From assembly GCF_001940455.1 (NCBI RefSeq), contig NZ_MKQR01000007.1, positions 679,902 through 743,901 of the forward strand: a stretch of 64,000 nucleotides of DNA. Reading direction: 5' to 3'. Each line of letters starts with the position of its first letter. The first letter of the stretch is position 1. A program made the translations under genes and the position numbers. Below, in pieces: positions 1 to 12,519 of this stretch. Origin of the DNA: Actinokineospora bangkokensis. GTDB taxonomy: Bacteria > Actinomycetota > Actinomycetes > Mycobacteriales > Pseudonocardiaceae. The notes under the pieces were generated by a model. That model was not told where the DNA came from, ran no database searches, and worked only from the letters and a program-made list of their open reading frames with translations.

Positions 1-336
1 ACGGCACCGCGCACGTGCTGCGCCGCGAGCCGTCCGAGCACTGGGACCTGGTGACCTTCAGCCTGCCCCGCGAGCTGGCCCGCTACCTGGTGGAGAAGGG
101 GTCGATCACCGTCGACGGCGTGTCGCTGACGGTCGTCGGTGTGGGGGACGACTGGTTCTCCGTCAGCCTCATCCCGGAGACTCTGCGCGCCACCACCCTG
201 GGCCTGCGCGAGCCGGGCGACGCCGTCAACCTGGAGGTCGACGTCGTGGCCAAGTACGTCGAGCGGCTGACCCTCCCGCACCTGGCCGCCGCCGCGGGGC
301 AGACTGGGGTGCAGACCGCCGGACAGGAGAACCAGG

Positions 337-344
<8 letters not shown>
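1..344 (+). CDS. ribE: Riboflavin synthase alpha chain, C-terminal part (5' end outside window)
   Basis: Partial gene; the reading frame is open from base 3. The visible 113 or so residues cover the second lumazine-binding barrel, with the family signature [14 protein letters not shown] followed by a block ending in [11 protein letters not shown]. The enzyme dismutates two 6,7-dimethyl-8-ribityllumazine molecules into riboflavin and the pyrimidinedione. The Ala/Gln-rich tail after LPHL is a variable C-terminus. The stop overlaps the GTG start of ribBA by 8 bases, so the two are translationally coupled in a riboflavin operon continuing with ribBA and ribH. Identity is secure from both the motif and the context. 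Confidence 0.93.
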
Positions 345-2563
<2,219 letters not shown>

Positions 2564-2617
2564 GCGGGCGGCACCACCTTGCGCGGCACGGGGGTGCCCC
2601 GGCGGTGCCACCGCGGG

Positions 2618-2623
2618 TAGCAT
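2618..2623 (+). promoter_or_regulatory. -10 box of a leaderless RHH/MazF toxin-antitoxin promoter
   Basis: TAGCAT lies exactly 7 bases before the GTG start of the antitoxin gene and there is no Shine-Dalgarno sequence, so transcription should start at or next to the start codon. Confidence 0.55.
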
Positions 2624-2630
2624 CGGCGGT

Positions 2631-2870
2631 GTGAAGCTGAGCGTGAGCCTGCCCGAGGAGGACGTGCGCTTCCTCGACGAGTACCTGGCGCGCGCGGGGT
2701 CCGCGTCGCGCTCGTCGGTGATCTCCGAGGCGATCGGGCTGCTGCGCCGGTCCAGCCTGGCCGAGGAGTACGCCGCCGCGTTCGCCGAGTGGGACACCGG
2801 CGAGGACGCCGAGCTGTGGGACCGCACCGCCCCCGACGCCTCCGACGCCGCGGTCGATGCGCCGCGGTGA
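2631..2870 (+). CDS. Ribbon-helix-helix antitoxin of a MazEF-like pair
   Basis: 79 residues. The N-terminus (MKLSVSLPEEDVRFLDEYLA, then SRSSVISEAIGLL) is a classic ribbon-helix-helix: a beta strand that reads DNA followed by two helices. The acidic second half (AAFAEWDTGEDAELWDRTAPD) is the type of flexible tail that binds and blocks a MazF toxin. The toxin gene overlaps its end by 14 bases. Antitoxins of this kind usually repress their own promoter together with the toxin; the predicted promoter is immediately upstream and appears leaderless. It interrupts an otherwise conserved housekeeping stretch, so the pair is likely an acquisition. Confidence 0.82.
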   Translation: MKLSVSLPEEDVRFLDEYLARAGSASRSSVISEAIGLLRRSSLAEEYAAAFAEWDTGEDAELWDRTAPDASDAAVDAPR

Positions 2871-3204
2871 CATCCACCTGGTCGACCTGAACCCCGCGCG
2901 GGGCAACGAGGCCGACAAGGTCCGGCCCGCCGTGGTGGTGTCCAACGACGCCGCCAACCAGGTCGCCGCCCGCACCGGCCGGGGCGTGGTGACCGTCGTG
3001 CCGATCACCTCCAACACCAGCCGGGTGTTCCCCTTCCAGGTGCTGCTGCCCGCCGCGCCGTGCGGGCTGACCACCGACTCCAAGGCCCAGGCCGAGCAGG
3101 TGCGCTCGGTGGCCACCGGCCGCGTGCGCCGCCGCCTGGGCCGGGTCCCCGACGCGCTGCTGGCCGACCTCGACGCCGCGCTACGCCTGCACCTGGGGCT
3201 GTGA
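2857..3204 (+). CDS. MazF/PemK-family endoribonuclease toxin
   Basis: 115 residues, normal for the MazF SH3-like barrel. Recognisable blocks are MRRGDIHLVDLNPARGNEADKVRP (start of the barrel; GDI and the RPAVVVSND strand), VTVVPITSN, and SKAQAEQVRSVA, where MazF toxins bear the catalytic Arg/Thr pocket. These enzymes cut single-stranded mRNA at short motifs to arrest growth. The ATG start lies inside the antitoxin gene and the end overlaps the convergent small membrane gene by 24 bases. Cleavage specificity cannot be read from the sequence. Confidence 0.85.
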   Translation: MRRGDIHLVDLNPARGNEADKVRPAVVVSNDAANQVAARTGRGVVTVVPITSNTSRVFPFQVLLPAAPCGLTTDSKAQAEQVRSVATGRVRRRLGRVPDALLADLDAALRLHLGL

Positions 3205-3426
3205 GGCCCGCCCGCGCGACCACCGGCGCGCCGCCACCACCAGCAGCACCGCGGAGACGACCCCGGGCAGGCAGTGCACCGCGAGCACGCCGACGAGGCT
3301 CGGGCCGCCCCAGTCGAGGTGGTAGGACGTGGGGTCACCGACATCGATGATGAACGGCTCAGCGATCGCGCGGCCGACCAGGTAGAGGCCCAGCAGGCCC
3401 AGGAGGACGGACAAGATCTTCTTCAT
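3181..3426 (-). CDS. Small two-helix membrane protein, function unknown
   Basis: 81 residues starting MKKILSVLLGLLGLYLVGR. One hydrophobic helix at residues 3-20, a short extracytoplasmic loop (PFIIDVGDPTSYHLDWGG) and a second helix around 43-66, then a basic tail RRWSRGR. The layout suggests a small inner-membrane protein with both ends inside. I do not recognise a family. It runs toward the MazF gene and overlaps its end by 24 bases, so it is unlikely to belong to the toxin operon. Its existence rests on the coherent hydrophobicity pattern and an ATG start. Confidence 0.6.
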   Translation of the reverse strand: MKKILSVLLGLLGLYLVGRAIAEPFIIDVGDPTSYHLDWGGPSLVGVLAVHCLPGVVSAVLLVVAARRWSRGRASQPQVQA

Positions 3427-3487
3427 GCCGCCCACCCTGCTCGCCCCCGGGCGCGCGGGACATCCGGGAAGCCCCCTGAACCGTGGT

Positions 3488-3536
3488 GGCGCCAACCCGA
3501 CCCCGAGGAGAGGGCGCCAGCCCGACCCTGAGGAGA
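3488..3536 (+). repeat. Tandem imperfect 25-bp repeat
   Basis: Two 24-base copies (3488-3511 and 3513-3536) differ at two positions; each contains GGCGCCA and ends CTGAGGAGA or CCGAGGAGA. It sits in the 211-bp gap between the small membrane gene and the Rieske gene, about 100 bases upstream of the latter. No promoter could be assigned with confidence here. Confidence 0.6.
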
Positions 3537-3637
3537 ACCTGTGAACCCCCCAGGCGGCTGAACCCGCCGCCGCGCGCCCGCGTAGCCCCCGGTGTAGACC
3601 AACCGGACGCACCGAGCACGCCGAGGAGGCCCCCCGA

Positions 3638-4144
3638 GTGACTGTCGACACCACCACGACGTCCCCCGCCGCCGAGCCCCGATCCCGCCGCCAGGTCCTG
3701 TGCGGCCTGATGGTGGCCCTGGTCGCCCCGGGCGCCCTGGTCGCGGCCTGCGGATCGGGCTCCGACAGCGGCTCCACGGTGGAGAACCCGAACACCACCA
3801 CCGGCGGCGCCACGACCGGCGGGTCCACCGGGTCCACCGGCGGCGCGCCCGGCGGCTCCGCGCTCGCGGCGGTGGCCGACATCCCCGACGGCGGCGGCAA
3901 GCTGGTCGACGGCCCGGACGGCCAGGTGCTGCTGGTCCGCTCCGGCGGCGCCGTCAAGGCCTTCGACCCGTCGTGCCCGCACCAGGGCGCGGCCGTCGAG
4001 CCGCCGGAGAACGGCGTCATCACCTGCCCACGCCACGGCAGCACGTTCACCAGCACCGACGGCGCCGTCACCAAGGGCCCCGCCCGCACGGGGCTGAAGG
4101 AGATCGCGGTCAAGGTCGAGGGCGCCAACGTCGTCCTGGCCTGA
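3638..4144 (+). CDS. Tat-exported Rieske [2Fe-2S] lipoprotein
   Basis: 168 residues. The N-terminus has a twin-arginine-like stretch (SRRQVLCGL, residues 16-24) and a lipobox LVAAC with Cys38, so it should be exported folded and lipid-anchored. A Thr/Gly/Ser-rich linker (about 45-70) leads to a Rieske domain with the cluster ligands Cys113-x-His115 (CPHQG) and Cys130-x2-His133 (CPRHG). The protein has no catalytic partner domain and no neighbouring cytochrome bc or oxygenase gene, so it is a stand-alone electron carrier on the outer face of the membrane, as is common in streptomycetes and relatives. Partner unknown. Confidence 0.88.
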   Translation: MTVDTTTTSPAAEPRSRRQVLCGLMVALVAPGALVAACGSGSDSGSTVENPNTTTGGATTGGSTGSTGGAPGGSALAAVADIPDGGGKLVDGPDGQVLLVRSGGAVKAFDPSCPHQGAAVEPPENGVITCPRHGSTFTSTDGAVTKGPARTGLKEIAVKVEGANVVLA

Positions 4145-4181
4145 GCAACCGCCCGCTGAGGCCGCCCGGCGCGGGGCGGCC

Positions 4182-4616
4182 TCAGCGGGCGAGCGCCTTG
4201 GCCAGCAGCGCGCGCAGCCTGCGCCGCTCGGCGGGGGCCAGCGCGGCGGCCACCGGGTCCAGCGCGCGCTCGACGTCCGCGCGCACCCGGTCCACCAGCT
4301 CCTCGCCCGCCGCGCTGAGCCGCACGTCCACCGCCCGGCGGTCGCGCTCGCCGGGGGCGCGCACCAGCAGCCCGCGCTTGTCCGCCCGGTCGACCAGCCC
4401 GCTCATCGTCGACTTCTCCAGCCCGAGGTGGTCGGCCAGCGCCGTCACCCGCAGCGGCCGGTCGCGCAGCACCGCCAGGACGCGCAGCTGGGTGAGCGAC
4501 AGGTCGTGCTCGGCGGCGACCCTGGTCAGCACCGCCATCACCGCGAACGAGGTCCGCACCAGCGCGTCGACCAGGTCGGCGGGCGCGGCGTCCGGCTCAT
4601 CGGGCATGGCCGCCAT
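4182..4616 (-). CDS. MarR-family transcriptional regulator
   Basis: 144 residues from the ATG reading MAAMPDEPD; an inner ATG (MPDEP) is also possible, while an upstream TTG would lie inside the operator-like repeat and is rejected. The winged helix is clear: LSLTQLRVLAVLRDRPLRV, then recognition helix GLEKSTMSGLVDRADKRGLL, and wing APGERDRRAVDVRLSAAG with the DRRAVDVRLS signature typical of MarR. It is divergent from the secreted SGNH hydrolase gene 245 bases away. MarR proteins commonly repress themselves and a divergent neighbour in response to small aromatic ligands; the ligand here is unknown. Confidence 0.9.
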   Translation of the reverse strand: MAAMPDEPDAAPADLVDALVRTSFAVMAVLTRVAAEHDLSLTQLRVLAVLRDRPLRVTALADHLGLEKSTMSGLVDRADKRGLLVRAPGERDRRAVDVRLSAAGEELVDRVRADVERALDPVAAALAPAERRRLRALLAKALAR

Positions 4617-4627
4617 GGTACCGCGTA

Positions 4628-4646
4628 TGGTTCGTAGTCCCAACCA
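4628..4646. promoter_or_regulatory. Candidate MarR operator (inverted repeat)
   Basis: TGGTT (4628-4632) and AACCA (4642-4646) form a perfect inverted repeat with a 9-base spacer, 12 bases upstream of the regulator's ATG. Position and size fit MarR autoregulation. Confidence 0.45.
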
Positions 4647-4752
4647 AATCCGGGGTTGCCGCGCCGCGCGCCGACCCCGTCCGCTTCCCTGCGGCCCGCA
4701 GGCGCCCGCGGCCCCCCTCGGGCAGGCCCCCGCCGGACAGCGGGTGTGCGAG

Positions 4753-4792
4753 ATCCATTCGGGTTATGGATTCACGAGGTGAACCCTGGTTC
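4753..4792. promoter_or_regulatory. Two short inverted repeats upstream of the SGNH hydrolase gene
   Basis: ATCCAT/ATGGAT (4753-4758 and 4766-4771) is followed by GAACC/GGTTC (4781-4785 and 4788-4792). The stretch is AT-richer than its surroundings. Just downstream a 14-base motif, GTGATYGTCACCCC, occurs twice (from 4795 and from 4822). The group looks like a regulatory region for the hydrolase, perhaps shared with the divergent MarR gene. Confidence 0.35.
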
Positions 4793-4861
4793 AGTGATTG
4801 TCACCCCTGCGATCGTGCCCCTGTGATCGTCACCCCGCCCCGGACCCGGGAGGCCCGCCCC

Positions 4862-5905
4862 ATGTTCTCCACCCGCACCATCGGCACGGCGGCCGCGGCC
4901 GTGCTCGTGGCGTCGCTGTCCACGGCGCTGGCCCTGCCCGCGGTGTCCACCACCGCCGTCGCGGTGGCCGACGAGCGCCCCACCGCCGTCGTCTCCCTCG
5001 GTGACAGCGCCATCTCCGGCGAGGGGGCGGGCGACTACGAACCCGGCACCAATGGGGAGAACGGCGACTGGTGCCACCGCTCGGCCAACGCCCTGATCCA
5101 CAAGACCGCCCTGGCCGACCGCACGGTCAACCTCGCCTGCTCCGGCGCCGACAGCGCCAACGTGTCCCTGGCCGACACCACCCACTACACCGAGGGCTCC
5201 CAGGCCCGGCGCCTCGTGCGGGTCGCCACGGAGAACCGGGTCACCGCCGTCGTGCTCCAGGTCGGCGCCAACGACGAACCGGCCTTCGCGGACACGATCG
5301 TCGGCTGCGGGCTCAAGTGGCTCAACCCCTTCGGCGGCAACTGCTCCGACGCGCTCACCGCGCAGTGGCCGCAGCGGCTGGCCGCCATGGCCCCCCGCGT
5401 CGAGCAGGCGATCACCGACGTCAAGGCCGCCATGCGCGAGGCGGGCTACGCCGACGGGTCCTACCGGTTCGTGCTCACCTCGTACGCCTCGCCGGTGACC
5501 GAGCGGATGGACCCGGTGACCCACGGGTTCGACGGGTGCCCGCTGCGGCTCGACGACGCCGAGTGGGGCCGGACGGTGGCCGTCCCGCAGTTCGCCGAGG
5601 CGCTGCGCGGGGTGGCGGACCGGTCGGGGGTGTCGTTCCTGGACTTCTCCCGGGCGACCGAGGGGCGCGAGGCGTGCAGCGGCACGACCGGCTCGGAGTG
5701 GCAGAACCGGCTGCTGGTCGACCTCAAGGCCATCGAGACCGGGGGCCTCGACGCCATCGGCATCCACCTGGCCCAGCAGTCGTTCCACCCGAACGCCCGC
5801 GCGCACGCCCAGCTCGGGGCCTGCGTGACCGAGTTCGTCCGCTCCGGAGCCGGGTCGGCCGCGTGCCTGGCCGGGGCGGACGGGGCGCTGCACGCCGTGT
5901 CGTGA
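4862..5905 (+). CDS. Secreted SGNH/GDSL hydrolase (lipase/esterase-like)
   Basis: 347 residues from ATG (MFSTRTIGTAAA). A Sec signal peptide with cleavage near AVA-DE (residue 36) precedes a single SGNH domain: block I VVSLGDSAISGEG with nucleophile Ser49, block III QVGANDEP supplying Gly/Asn of the oxyanion hole, and block V FHPNARAH with the catalytic His. Several cysteines (DWCHRS, LACSGAD, GCGLKW, GNCSD) suggest disulfides of a secreted enzyme. It resembles the streptomycete extracellular lipase/esterase group; substrate not determinable. The start was chosen because residues immediately after it form the signal peptide. Confidence 0.88.
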   Translation: MFSTRTIGTAAAAVLVASLSTALALPAVSTTAVAVADERPTAVVSLGDSAISGEGAGDYEPGTNGENGDWCHRSANALIHKTALADRTVNLACSGADSANVSLADTTHYTEGSQARRLVRVATENRVTAVVLQVGANDEPAFADTIVGCGLKWLNPFGGNCSDALTAQWPQRLAAMAPRVEQAITDVKAAMREAGYADGSYRFVLTSYASPVTERMDPVTHGFDGCPLRLDDAEWGRTVAVPQFAEALRGVADRSGVSFLDFSRATEGREACSGTTGSEWQNRLLVDLKAIETGGLDAIGIHLAQQSFHPNARAHAQLGACVTEFVRSGAGSAACLAGADGALHAVS

Positions 5906-5911
5906 CCGGCG

Positions 5912-5954
5912 GGGTGCCGCCCCACCCCCGGCACCGGCGGGTGGGGCGGCACCC
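5912..5954 (+). terminator. Hairpin terminator after the SGNH hydrolase gene
   Basis: A perfect 16-bp stem (5912-5927 with 5939-5954) and an 11-base loop, 7 bases after the stop codon. No T-run follows, as is usual in these GC-rich genomes. Confidence 0.7.
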
Positions 5955-6064
5955 GCTCGACGGGGCCGGATGTGGTTGCGGCGCCGCGCGAACGCCCGGC
6001 CCGGGTGCGCGCCCCGGCCCCCTCCGGCGCGGTCCTGTCGGTCCCCGGCCGTAGGGTTGACGGC

Positions 6065-8059
6065 GTGCCTGACCCGTCCACCTACCGCCCCGCGACCGGG
6101 ACCATCCCCGATGCCCCCGGTGTGTACAAGTTCCGCGACCCGGGGCGGCGGGTGATCTACGTCGGGAAGGCCAAGAGCCTGCGGAGCAGGTTGAACTCCT
6201 ACTTCGCCGACGTCAGCGCCCTGCACCCGCGGACGAGGCAGATGGTGACCACCGCGGGCTCGGTGGAGTGGACCGTGGTGGGCACCGAGGTCGAGGCGCT
6301 CCAGCTCGAGTACAACTGGATCAAGGAGTTCGACCCCCGGTTCAACGTCCGCTACCGCGACGACAAGACCTACCCGGTGCTGGCGGTGACGCTGAACGAG
6401 GAGTACCCGCGGCTGCACGTCTACCGGGGCCCGCGCCGCAAGGGGGTGCGGTACTTCGGCCCCTACGCGCACGCCTGGGCGATCCGGGAGACGCTGGACC
6501 TGCTGCTGCGGGTGTTCCCGGCGCGGACGTGCTCGGCGGGGGTGTTCAAGCGGCACGGGCAGATCGGGCGGCCGTGCCTGCTCGGCTACATCGACAAGTG
6601 CTCGGCGCCGTGCGTCGGGCGGGTCAGCGCCGAGGAGCACCGGGGGATCGTCGAGGACTTCTGCGACTTCCTCGCGGGCAAGACCGACCACCTGGTGCGC
6701 AGGCTGGAGCGGGAGATGGCCGAGGCCTCCGACGAGCTGCTGTTCGAGCGGGCGGCCCGGCTGCGCGACGACGCCGGGGCGCTGCGGCGGGCGATGGAGA
6801 AGCAGGCCGTGGTGCTCGGCGACGGCACCGACGCCGACGTGGTCGCCTTCGCCCACGACGACCTGGAGGCCGCTGTGCAGGTCTTCCACGTGCGCGGCGG
6901 CCGGGTGCGCGGGCAGCGCGGGTGGGTCGTCGACCGGCTGGAGGAGGGCGGCGAGGAGGGCGCGGGCAACCCGGTGACCGCGCTCGTCGACCAGTTCCTC
7001 AGCCAGTTCTACGGCGACCAGGCCGCCATGGACGACGGCAGCGCGGGCGAGGGCGCCGAGTCCAGCCCGGTGCCGCGCGAGGTGCTGGTGCCGGAGCTGC
7101 CCGACGACGCGGCCTCCATCCAGGACTGGCTCAGCGGGCTGCGCGGGGCCAGGGTGGCGCTGCGGGTGCCCCAGCGCGGCGACAAGCGGGCGCTGATGGA
7201 GACCGTCGAGCGCAACGCCAAGGAGGCCTTCACCCAGCACAAGCTGCGCCGCGCGGGCGACCTCACGGCCCGCTCGGCGGCGCTGCAGGAGCTGCAGGAC
7301 CACCTGGGCCTGGACTCCGCGCCGCTGCGCATCGAGTGCGTCGACATCTCCCACATCCAGGGCAGCGACGTGGTGGCCTCGCTGGTGGTGTTCGAGGACG
7401 GCCTGGCGCGCAAGTCCGAGTACCGCCGCTTCGCCATCCGCGAGGCGGCCACCGAGGGCGACGTGGCCGCGATCGCCGAGGTCACCCGGCGCCGGTTCGC
7501 CCGGCACGCCGGGGAGTCCGCCGAGCAGGCCGACCCGCGCCCGGGCATCGACCCGGAGACCGGCAAGCCCAAGCGGTTCGCCTACCCGCCCAACCTCTAC
7601 GTCGTCGACGGCGCGCTGCCGCAGGCCGAGGCCGCCGCCGCGGTGCTCTCCGAGCTGGGCATCACCGACGTGGCGGTGGTGGGGCTGGCCAAGCGGCTGG
7701 AGGAGGTGTGGCTGCCCGGCGACCCGGATCCCGCCATCCTGCCGCGCACCAGCGAGGCGCTCTACCTGCTCCAACGCGTGCGCGACGAGGCCCACCGGTT
7801 CGCGATCACCTACCATCGGCAGAAGCGCTCCAAGCGCCTGACCGCCTCGGCGCTCGACGACGTGCCCGGCCTGGGCCAGACCCGCAAGTCGGTGCTCATC
7901 AAGCACTTCGGCTCGCTCAAGCGGCTGCGCGCGGCGAGCGTGGAGGAGATCGAGAGCGTGCCCGGCATCGGCCCGGGCACCGCCCGCGCGGTGCACACCG
8001 CGCTCGCGGGCGGCACGCAGGACACGACCGCCGCGGGCGGGCAGGAGAGGCAGCAGTGA
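6065..8059 (+). CDS. uvrC: Excinuclease ABC subunit C
   Basis: 664 residues. UvrC makes both incisions around a lesion held by UvrB in nucleotide excision repair. Domains in order: GIY-YIG nuclease for the 3' cut ([20 protein letters not shown] from residue 17), a Cys-containing linker ([15 protein letters not shown]), the UVR helix that binds UvrB ([20 protein letters not shown]), the RNase H-like nuclease for the 5' cut ([20 protein letters not shown]), and a C-terminal double helix-hairpin-helix ([21 protein letters not shown]). GTG start with TAGGGT 7 bases upstream, so probably leaderless. It heads the uvrC-rapZ-yvcK-whiA operon. Confidence 0.97.
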   Translation: MPDPSTYRPATGTIPDAPGVYKFRDPGRRVIYVGKAKSLRSRLNSYFADVSALHPRTRQMVTTAGSVEWTVVGTEVEALQLEYNWIKEFDPRFNVRYRDDKTYPVLAVTLNEEYPRLHVYRGPRRKGVRYFGPYAHAWAIRETLDLLLRVFPARTCSAGVFKRHGQIGRPCLLGYIDKCSAPCVGRVSAEEHRGIVEDFCDFLAGKTDHLVRRLEREMAEASDELLFERAARLRDDAGALRRAMEKQAVVLGDGTDADVVAFAHDDLEAAVQVFHVRGGRVRGQRGWVVDRLEEGGEEGAGNPVTALVDQFLSQFYGDQAAMDDGSAGEGAESSPVPREVLVPELPDDAASIQDWLSGLRGARVALRVPQRGDKRALMETVERNAKEAFTQHKLRRAGDLTARSAALQELQDHLGLDSAPLRIECVDISHIQGSDVVASLVVFEDGLARKSEYRRFAIREAATEGDVAAIAEVTRRRFARHAGESAEQADPRPGIDPETGKPKRFAYPPNLYVVDGALPQAEAAAAVLSELGITDVAVVGLAKRLEEVWLPGDPDPAILPRTSEALYLLQRVRDEAHRFAITYHRQKRSKRLTASALDDVPGLGQTRKSVLIKHFGSLKRLRAASVEEIESVPGIGPGTARAVHTALAGGTQDTTAAGGQERQQ

Positions 8060-8949
8060 GCGACGCGAGAGAGACCCGGCAGGGCCCCGGCATCGAGGTG
8101 GCGGTGGTCACCGGGTTGTCCGGCGCGGGCCGCAGCACCGCGGCGAAGTGCCTGGAGGACCTGGGCTGGTTCGTGGTGGACAACCTGCCGCCGGAGCTGA
8201 TCTCCACCATGGTCGAGCTCGGCTCGCAGGCCCGGGGCGCGATCACCAAGGTCGCGGTGGTGATGGACGTGCGCTCGCGGGCGTTCACCGAGGACCTCTC
8301 GGCGATCATCAAGGACCTCGACGCCCGCGGCTACAAGCCGCGCGTGCTGTTCCTGGAGGCCACCGACGACGTGCTGGTGCGCCGGTTCGAGTCGGTGCGC
8401 CGCGGCCACCCGCTGCAGGGCGAGGGCAGGCTGGTCGACGGCATCACCACCGAGCGCGCGCTGCTGCAGCCGCTGCGCGGCGAGGCCGACCTCATCCTGG
8501 ACACCTCCACCCTCTCGGTGCACCAGCTGCGCGCCAAGATCGAGGACGCGTTCGGCACCGAGTCGACCACCGCCACCCGGGTCACCGTGCTGTCCTTCGG
8601 CTACAAGTACGGCCTGCCGATGGACGCCGACCTGGTGATGGACGTGCGCTTCCTGCCCAACCCGTTCTGGATCCCCGAGCTCAAGGACCAGACCGGCCGC
8701 GACGCCGACGTGCGCAACTACGTGCTGTCGCAGGAGGGCGCCGACGAGTTCCTCGACCGCTACCACGAGCTGCTGCGGCTGATCGGCGCCGGGTACCGGC
8801 GGGAGGGCAAGCGGTACCTGACCCTGGCGGTGGGCTGCACCGGCGGCAAGCACCGCAGCGTGGCCATCTCCGAGGAGCTGGCCAGGCGGCTGTCCGACGA
8901 GGACGGCATGGCGGTCAAGGTCGTGCACCGCGACCTGGGGCGCGAGTGA
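8056..8949 (+). CDS. rapZ: RapZ/YvcJ-family nucleotide-binding protein
   Basis: 297 residues. The N-terminal P-loop GLSGAGRST (residues 20-28) binds ATP/GTP, and the C-terminal half carries the [10 protein letters not shown] block that in RapZ forms the phosphosugar/RNA-binding site. In E. coli RapZ guides RNase E to GlmZ; in Gram-positives the biochemical role is less clear. Start GTG overlaps the uvrC stop by 4 bases, and its own stop overlaps yvcK by 4 bases. This uvrC-rapZ-yvcK-whiA order is conserved through actinobacteria and much of the Firmicutes. Confidence 0.95.
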   Translation: MSDARETRQGPGIEVAVVTGLSGAGRSTAAKCLEDLGWFVVDNLPPELISTMVELGSQARGAITKVAVVMDVRSRAFTEDLSAIIKDLDARGYKPRVLFLEATDDVLVRRFESVRRGHPLQGEGRLVDGITTERALLQPLRGEADLILDTSTLSVHQLRAKIEDAFGTESTTATRVTVLSFGYKYGLPMDADLVMDVRFLPNPFWIPELKDQTGRDADVRNYVLSQEGADEFLDRYHELLRLIGAGYRREGKRYLTLAVGCTGGKHRSVAISEELARRLSDEDGMAVKVVHRDLGRE

Positions 8950-9920
8950 CGGCGGACGGCGCGCGCCCGCTGCGGGCGGTGGCCCTCGGCGGTGGGCACG
9001 GCCTGCACGCCACCCTCACCGCGCTGCGCGCGGTCACCCCGGACGTCACCGCGGTGGTCACCGTCGCCGACGACGGCGGCTCCTCCGGCAGGCTGCGCCG
9101 CGAGCTGGGCCTGCTGCCGCCGGGTGACCTGCGCAAGGCGCTGCTGGCGCTGGCGGGCCCGGACACCGGCCCGTGGGGCGAGGTGTTCGGGCACCGCTTC
9201 GGCGGCACCGGCGCGCTGGCCGGGCACGCGGTGGGCAACCTGGTGCTGGCCGGGCTGCTGGAGACCGTGGGCGACCCGGTGGCGGTGCTGGCCGAGGCGG
9301 CGCGGCTGCTCGGCGTGCGCGGCCGGGTGCTGCCGATGTCGCCGGAGCCGGTGGACATCGAGGCCGACGTCACCGGCCTGGGCGCCGACCCGGCGGCGAT
9401 CAGCCGGATCCGCGGCCAGGTCGCGGTGGCCACCACCCCCGGTCGGGTGCGCCGCATCCGGCTGTGCGCCGCGGACCGGCGCAGCGAGCCGCCCAAGGCC
9501 TGCGCGGAGGCGGTCGAGGCGGTGCTCGGCGCCGACGTGGTGCTGCTCGGCCCCGGCTCCTGGTTCACCAGCGTGCTGCCGCACCTGCTCGTCCCCGACC
9601 TGCACGACGCGCTGGTGCGCACCGCGGCGCGCCGGGTCGTGGTGCTCAACCTGGTCCCCCAACCGGGGGAAACCGAGGGGTTCTCCCCGGAGCACCACCT
9701 CGACGTGCTCGTCGAGCACGCCCCGAGCCTGCGGGTCGACGCGGTGGTCGCCGACGCCGACTCGGTGCCGACCCCGGAGCGGCTGCGGCAGGCGGCCGCG
9801 GCCCTGGGCGCCGAGCTGCGGCTCGACCGGGTGGCCGCCCCCGACGCCGCCGACCGGCACGACACCGCCGCCCTGTCGGCCAGCCTGGCGAGGGCGGTCG
9901 CCACCGCCGCGCGCCGGTGA
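8946..9920 (+). CDS. yvcK: YvcK/CofD-like protein (gluconeogenesis factor)
   Basis: 324 residues. It begins with a Rossmann-like loop [20 protein letters not shown] and the characteristic [20 protein letters not shown] block, then [18 protein letters not shown], all diagnostic of the CofD/YvcK superfamily. YvcK is needed for growth on gluconeogenic carbon and for envelope homeostasis in Bacillus and mycobacteria (CuvA), binding UDP-sugars. It is distinct from true CofD, the F420 transferase, which sits with fbiB. Linked to rapZ by a GTGA overlap. Confidence 0.94.
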   Translation: MTADGARPLRAVALGGGHGLHATLTALRAVTPDVTAVVTVADDGGSSGRLRRELGLLPPGDLRKALLALAGPDTGPWGEVFGHRFGGTGALAGHAVGNLVLAGLLETVGDPVAVLAEAARLLGVRGRVLPMSPEPVDIEADVTGLGADPAAISRIRGQVAVATTPGRVRRIRLCAADRRSEPPKACAEAVEAVLGADVVLLGPGSWFTSVLPHLLVPDLHDALVRTAARRVVVLNLVPQPGETEGFSPEHHLDVLVEHAPSLRVDAVVADADSVPTPERLRQAAAALGAELRLDRVAAPDAADRHDTAALSASLARAVATAARR

Positions 9921-10011
9921 GGGCAGACTGGACGCCCCGGGGCGGTGCCAGGCGCGCCGTGGTGGGATGGGGCACCGGTGCGCGCGCGACCGGGCCGGGA
10001 GAGGAGGAGCA

Positions 10012-10998
10012 GTGGCGATGACCGCCGCGGTCAAGGACGAGCTGAGCAGGCTGACGGTGTCCAAGACCTGTTGCCGCCGGGCCGAGGTGTCCTCCCTGCT
10101 GCGCTTCGCCGGTGGCCTGCACATCGTCGGCGGCCGGGTGGTCGTCGAGGCCGAGCTGGACACCGGCTCGGCCGCGCGGCGGCTGCGCAAGGAGATCCAC
10201 GAGCTCTACGGCCACCACGCCGACGTGCACGTCATCACCTCCGGCGGCCTGCGCAAGGGCACCCGGTACGTGGTGCGCGTGGTCAAGGACGGCGACGGCC
10301 TGGCCCGCCAGACCGGCCTGCTCGACCCGCGCGGGCGCCCGGTGCGCGGGCTGCCCGCCCCGGTGGTCTCCGGCGGGGTCTGCGACGCCGAGGCGGCCTG
10401 GCGCGGGGCGTTCCTGGCGCACGGCTCGCTCACCGAGCCCGGCCGCTCGTCCGCGCTGGAGATCACCTGCCCCGGCCCGGAGGCGGCGCTGGCCATCGTC
10501 GGCGCGGCCCGGCGGATGGGCATCGCGGCCAAGTCCCGCGAGGTGCGCGGCGCCGACCGGGTCGTGGTGCGCGACGGCGACGCCATCTCCGCCCTGCTCA
10601 CCCGGCTCGGCGCGCACTCCAGCGTGCTGGCCTGGGAGGAGCGCCGGATGCGCCGCGAGGTGCGCGCCACGGCCAACCGGCTGGCCAACTTCGACGACGC
10701 CAACCTGCGCCGCTCGGCCAGGGCCGCGGTCGCCGCGGCGGCGCGGGTGCAGCGCGCCATGGAGATCCTGGGCCCGGAGGCCCCCGAGCACCTGACCGCC
10801 GCGGGCCAGTTGCGGCTGAAGAACAAGCAGGCCTCGCTGGAGGAGCTGGGCCAGCTGTCGGACCCGCCGATGACCAAGGACGCGGTCGCGGGCCGCATCC
10901 GCAGGTTGCTGGCCATGGCCGACAAGCGGGCCAAGGACCTGGGCCTGCCGGACACCGAGTCCGCCGTGACCCCGGAGATGCTCGAGGTCGAGGCCTGA
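10012..10998 (+). CDS. whiA: DNA-binding sporulation/cell-division regulator WhiA
   Basis: 328 residues from GTG ([14 protein letters not shown]), the start used by streptomycete WhiA; the ATG two codons downstream is also possible and a good AGGAGG precedes both. An N-terminal LAGLIDADG-homing-endonuclease-like fold ([23 protein letters not shown], then [20 protein letters not shown]) without nuclease residues is joined to a C-terminal helix-turn-helix ([27 protein letters not shown]). WhiA works with WhiB to switch sporulating actinomycetes to septation. A 91-bp spacer separates it from yvcK, so it may have its own promoter as well as read-through. Confidence 0.97.
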   Translation: MAMTAAVKDELSRLTVSKTCCRRAEVSSLLRFAGGLHIVGGRVVVEAELDTGSAARRLRKEIHELYGHHADVHVITSGGLRKGTRYVVRVVKDGDGLARQTGLLDPRGRPVRGLPAPVVSGGVCDAEAAWRGAFLAHGSLTEPGRSSALEITCPGPEAALAIVGAARRMGIAAKSREVRGADRVVVRDGDAISALLTRLGAHSSVLAWEERRMRREVRATANRLANFDDANLRRSARAAVAAAARVQRAMEILGPEAPEHLTAAGQLRLKNKQASLEELGQLSDPPMTKDAVAGRIRRLLAMADKRAKDLGLPDTESAVTPEMLEVEA

Positions 10999-11012
10999 TC
11001 AACCCTCGCGCG

Positions 11013-11038
11013 CGCCCCGGGGCACCCGTCCCGGGGCG
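11013..11038 (+). terminator. Terminator after whiA
   Basis: Perfect 9-bp stem (CGCCCCGGG at 11013-11021, complement at 11030-11038) with an 8-base loop, 15 bases beyond the whiA stop. Confidence 0.65.
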
Positions 11039-11398
11039 TCGTGCTGTCCGCCGGGACCCGGCCCGGCGCGCAGCGCACTGTTGATCATGTCCGTGAATGA
11101 CCCACCGTGACGGCTTTGTGAGCTGGGTCTCACGAGGTATCCAGCGGCCGTCCCGGTGCTCTTCCCAGGTGCGAGGGGGACCCGGGTGCCGCTTGGGGGA
11201 GGGGCACCGGGGCTCGCAGGGGGATGCGGAGCGGGGTGCGCCGGTCGTGGGGGGCGGCGGACCCCGCTCCGCCGCACCACCCGCACCGTGCGCGTCGCGC
11301 CTGCGCGGTCTGCGCACCCGGGTGACGAATTCCGACCCGCCGATGCCGTCGTGTGGTGATCTCCACGCCGATCTGATTCGATAAAGAGAGACCGCTGA

Positions 11399-12511
<1,113 letters not shown>

Positions 12512-12519
12512 GGGCAGCC

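Noticed and set aside
4617..4643. TTG start extending the MarR protein
   Set aside because: It would place the start inside the inverted repeat proposed as its operator and adds residues unlike family N-termini.
4772..7996. 1074-residue open frame antisense to the SGNH hydrolase and uvrC genes
   Set aside because: Composition is His/Arg/Gly/Val-rich shadow of two well-identified genes in a high-GC genome; no family motif or start signal.
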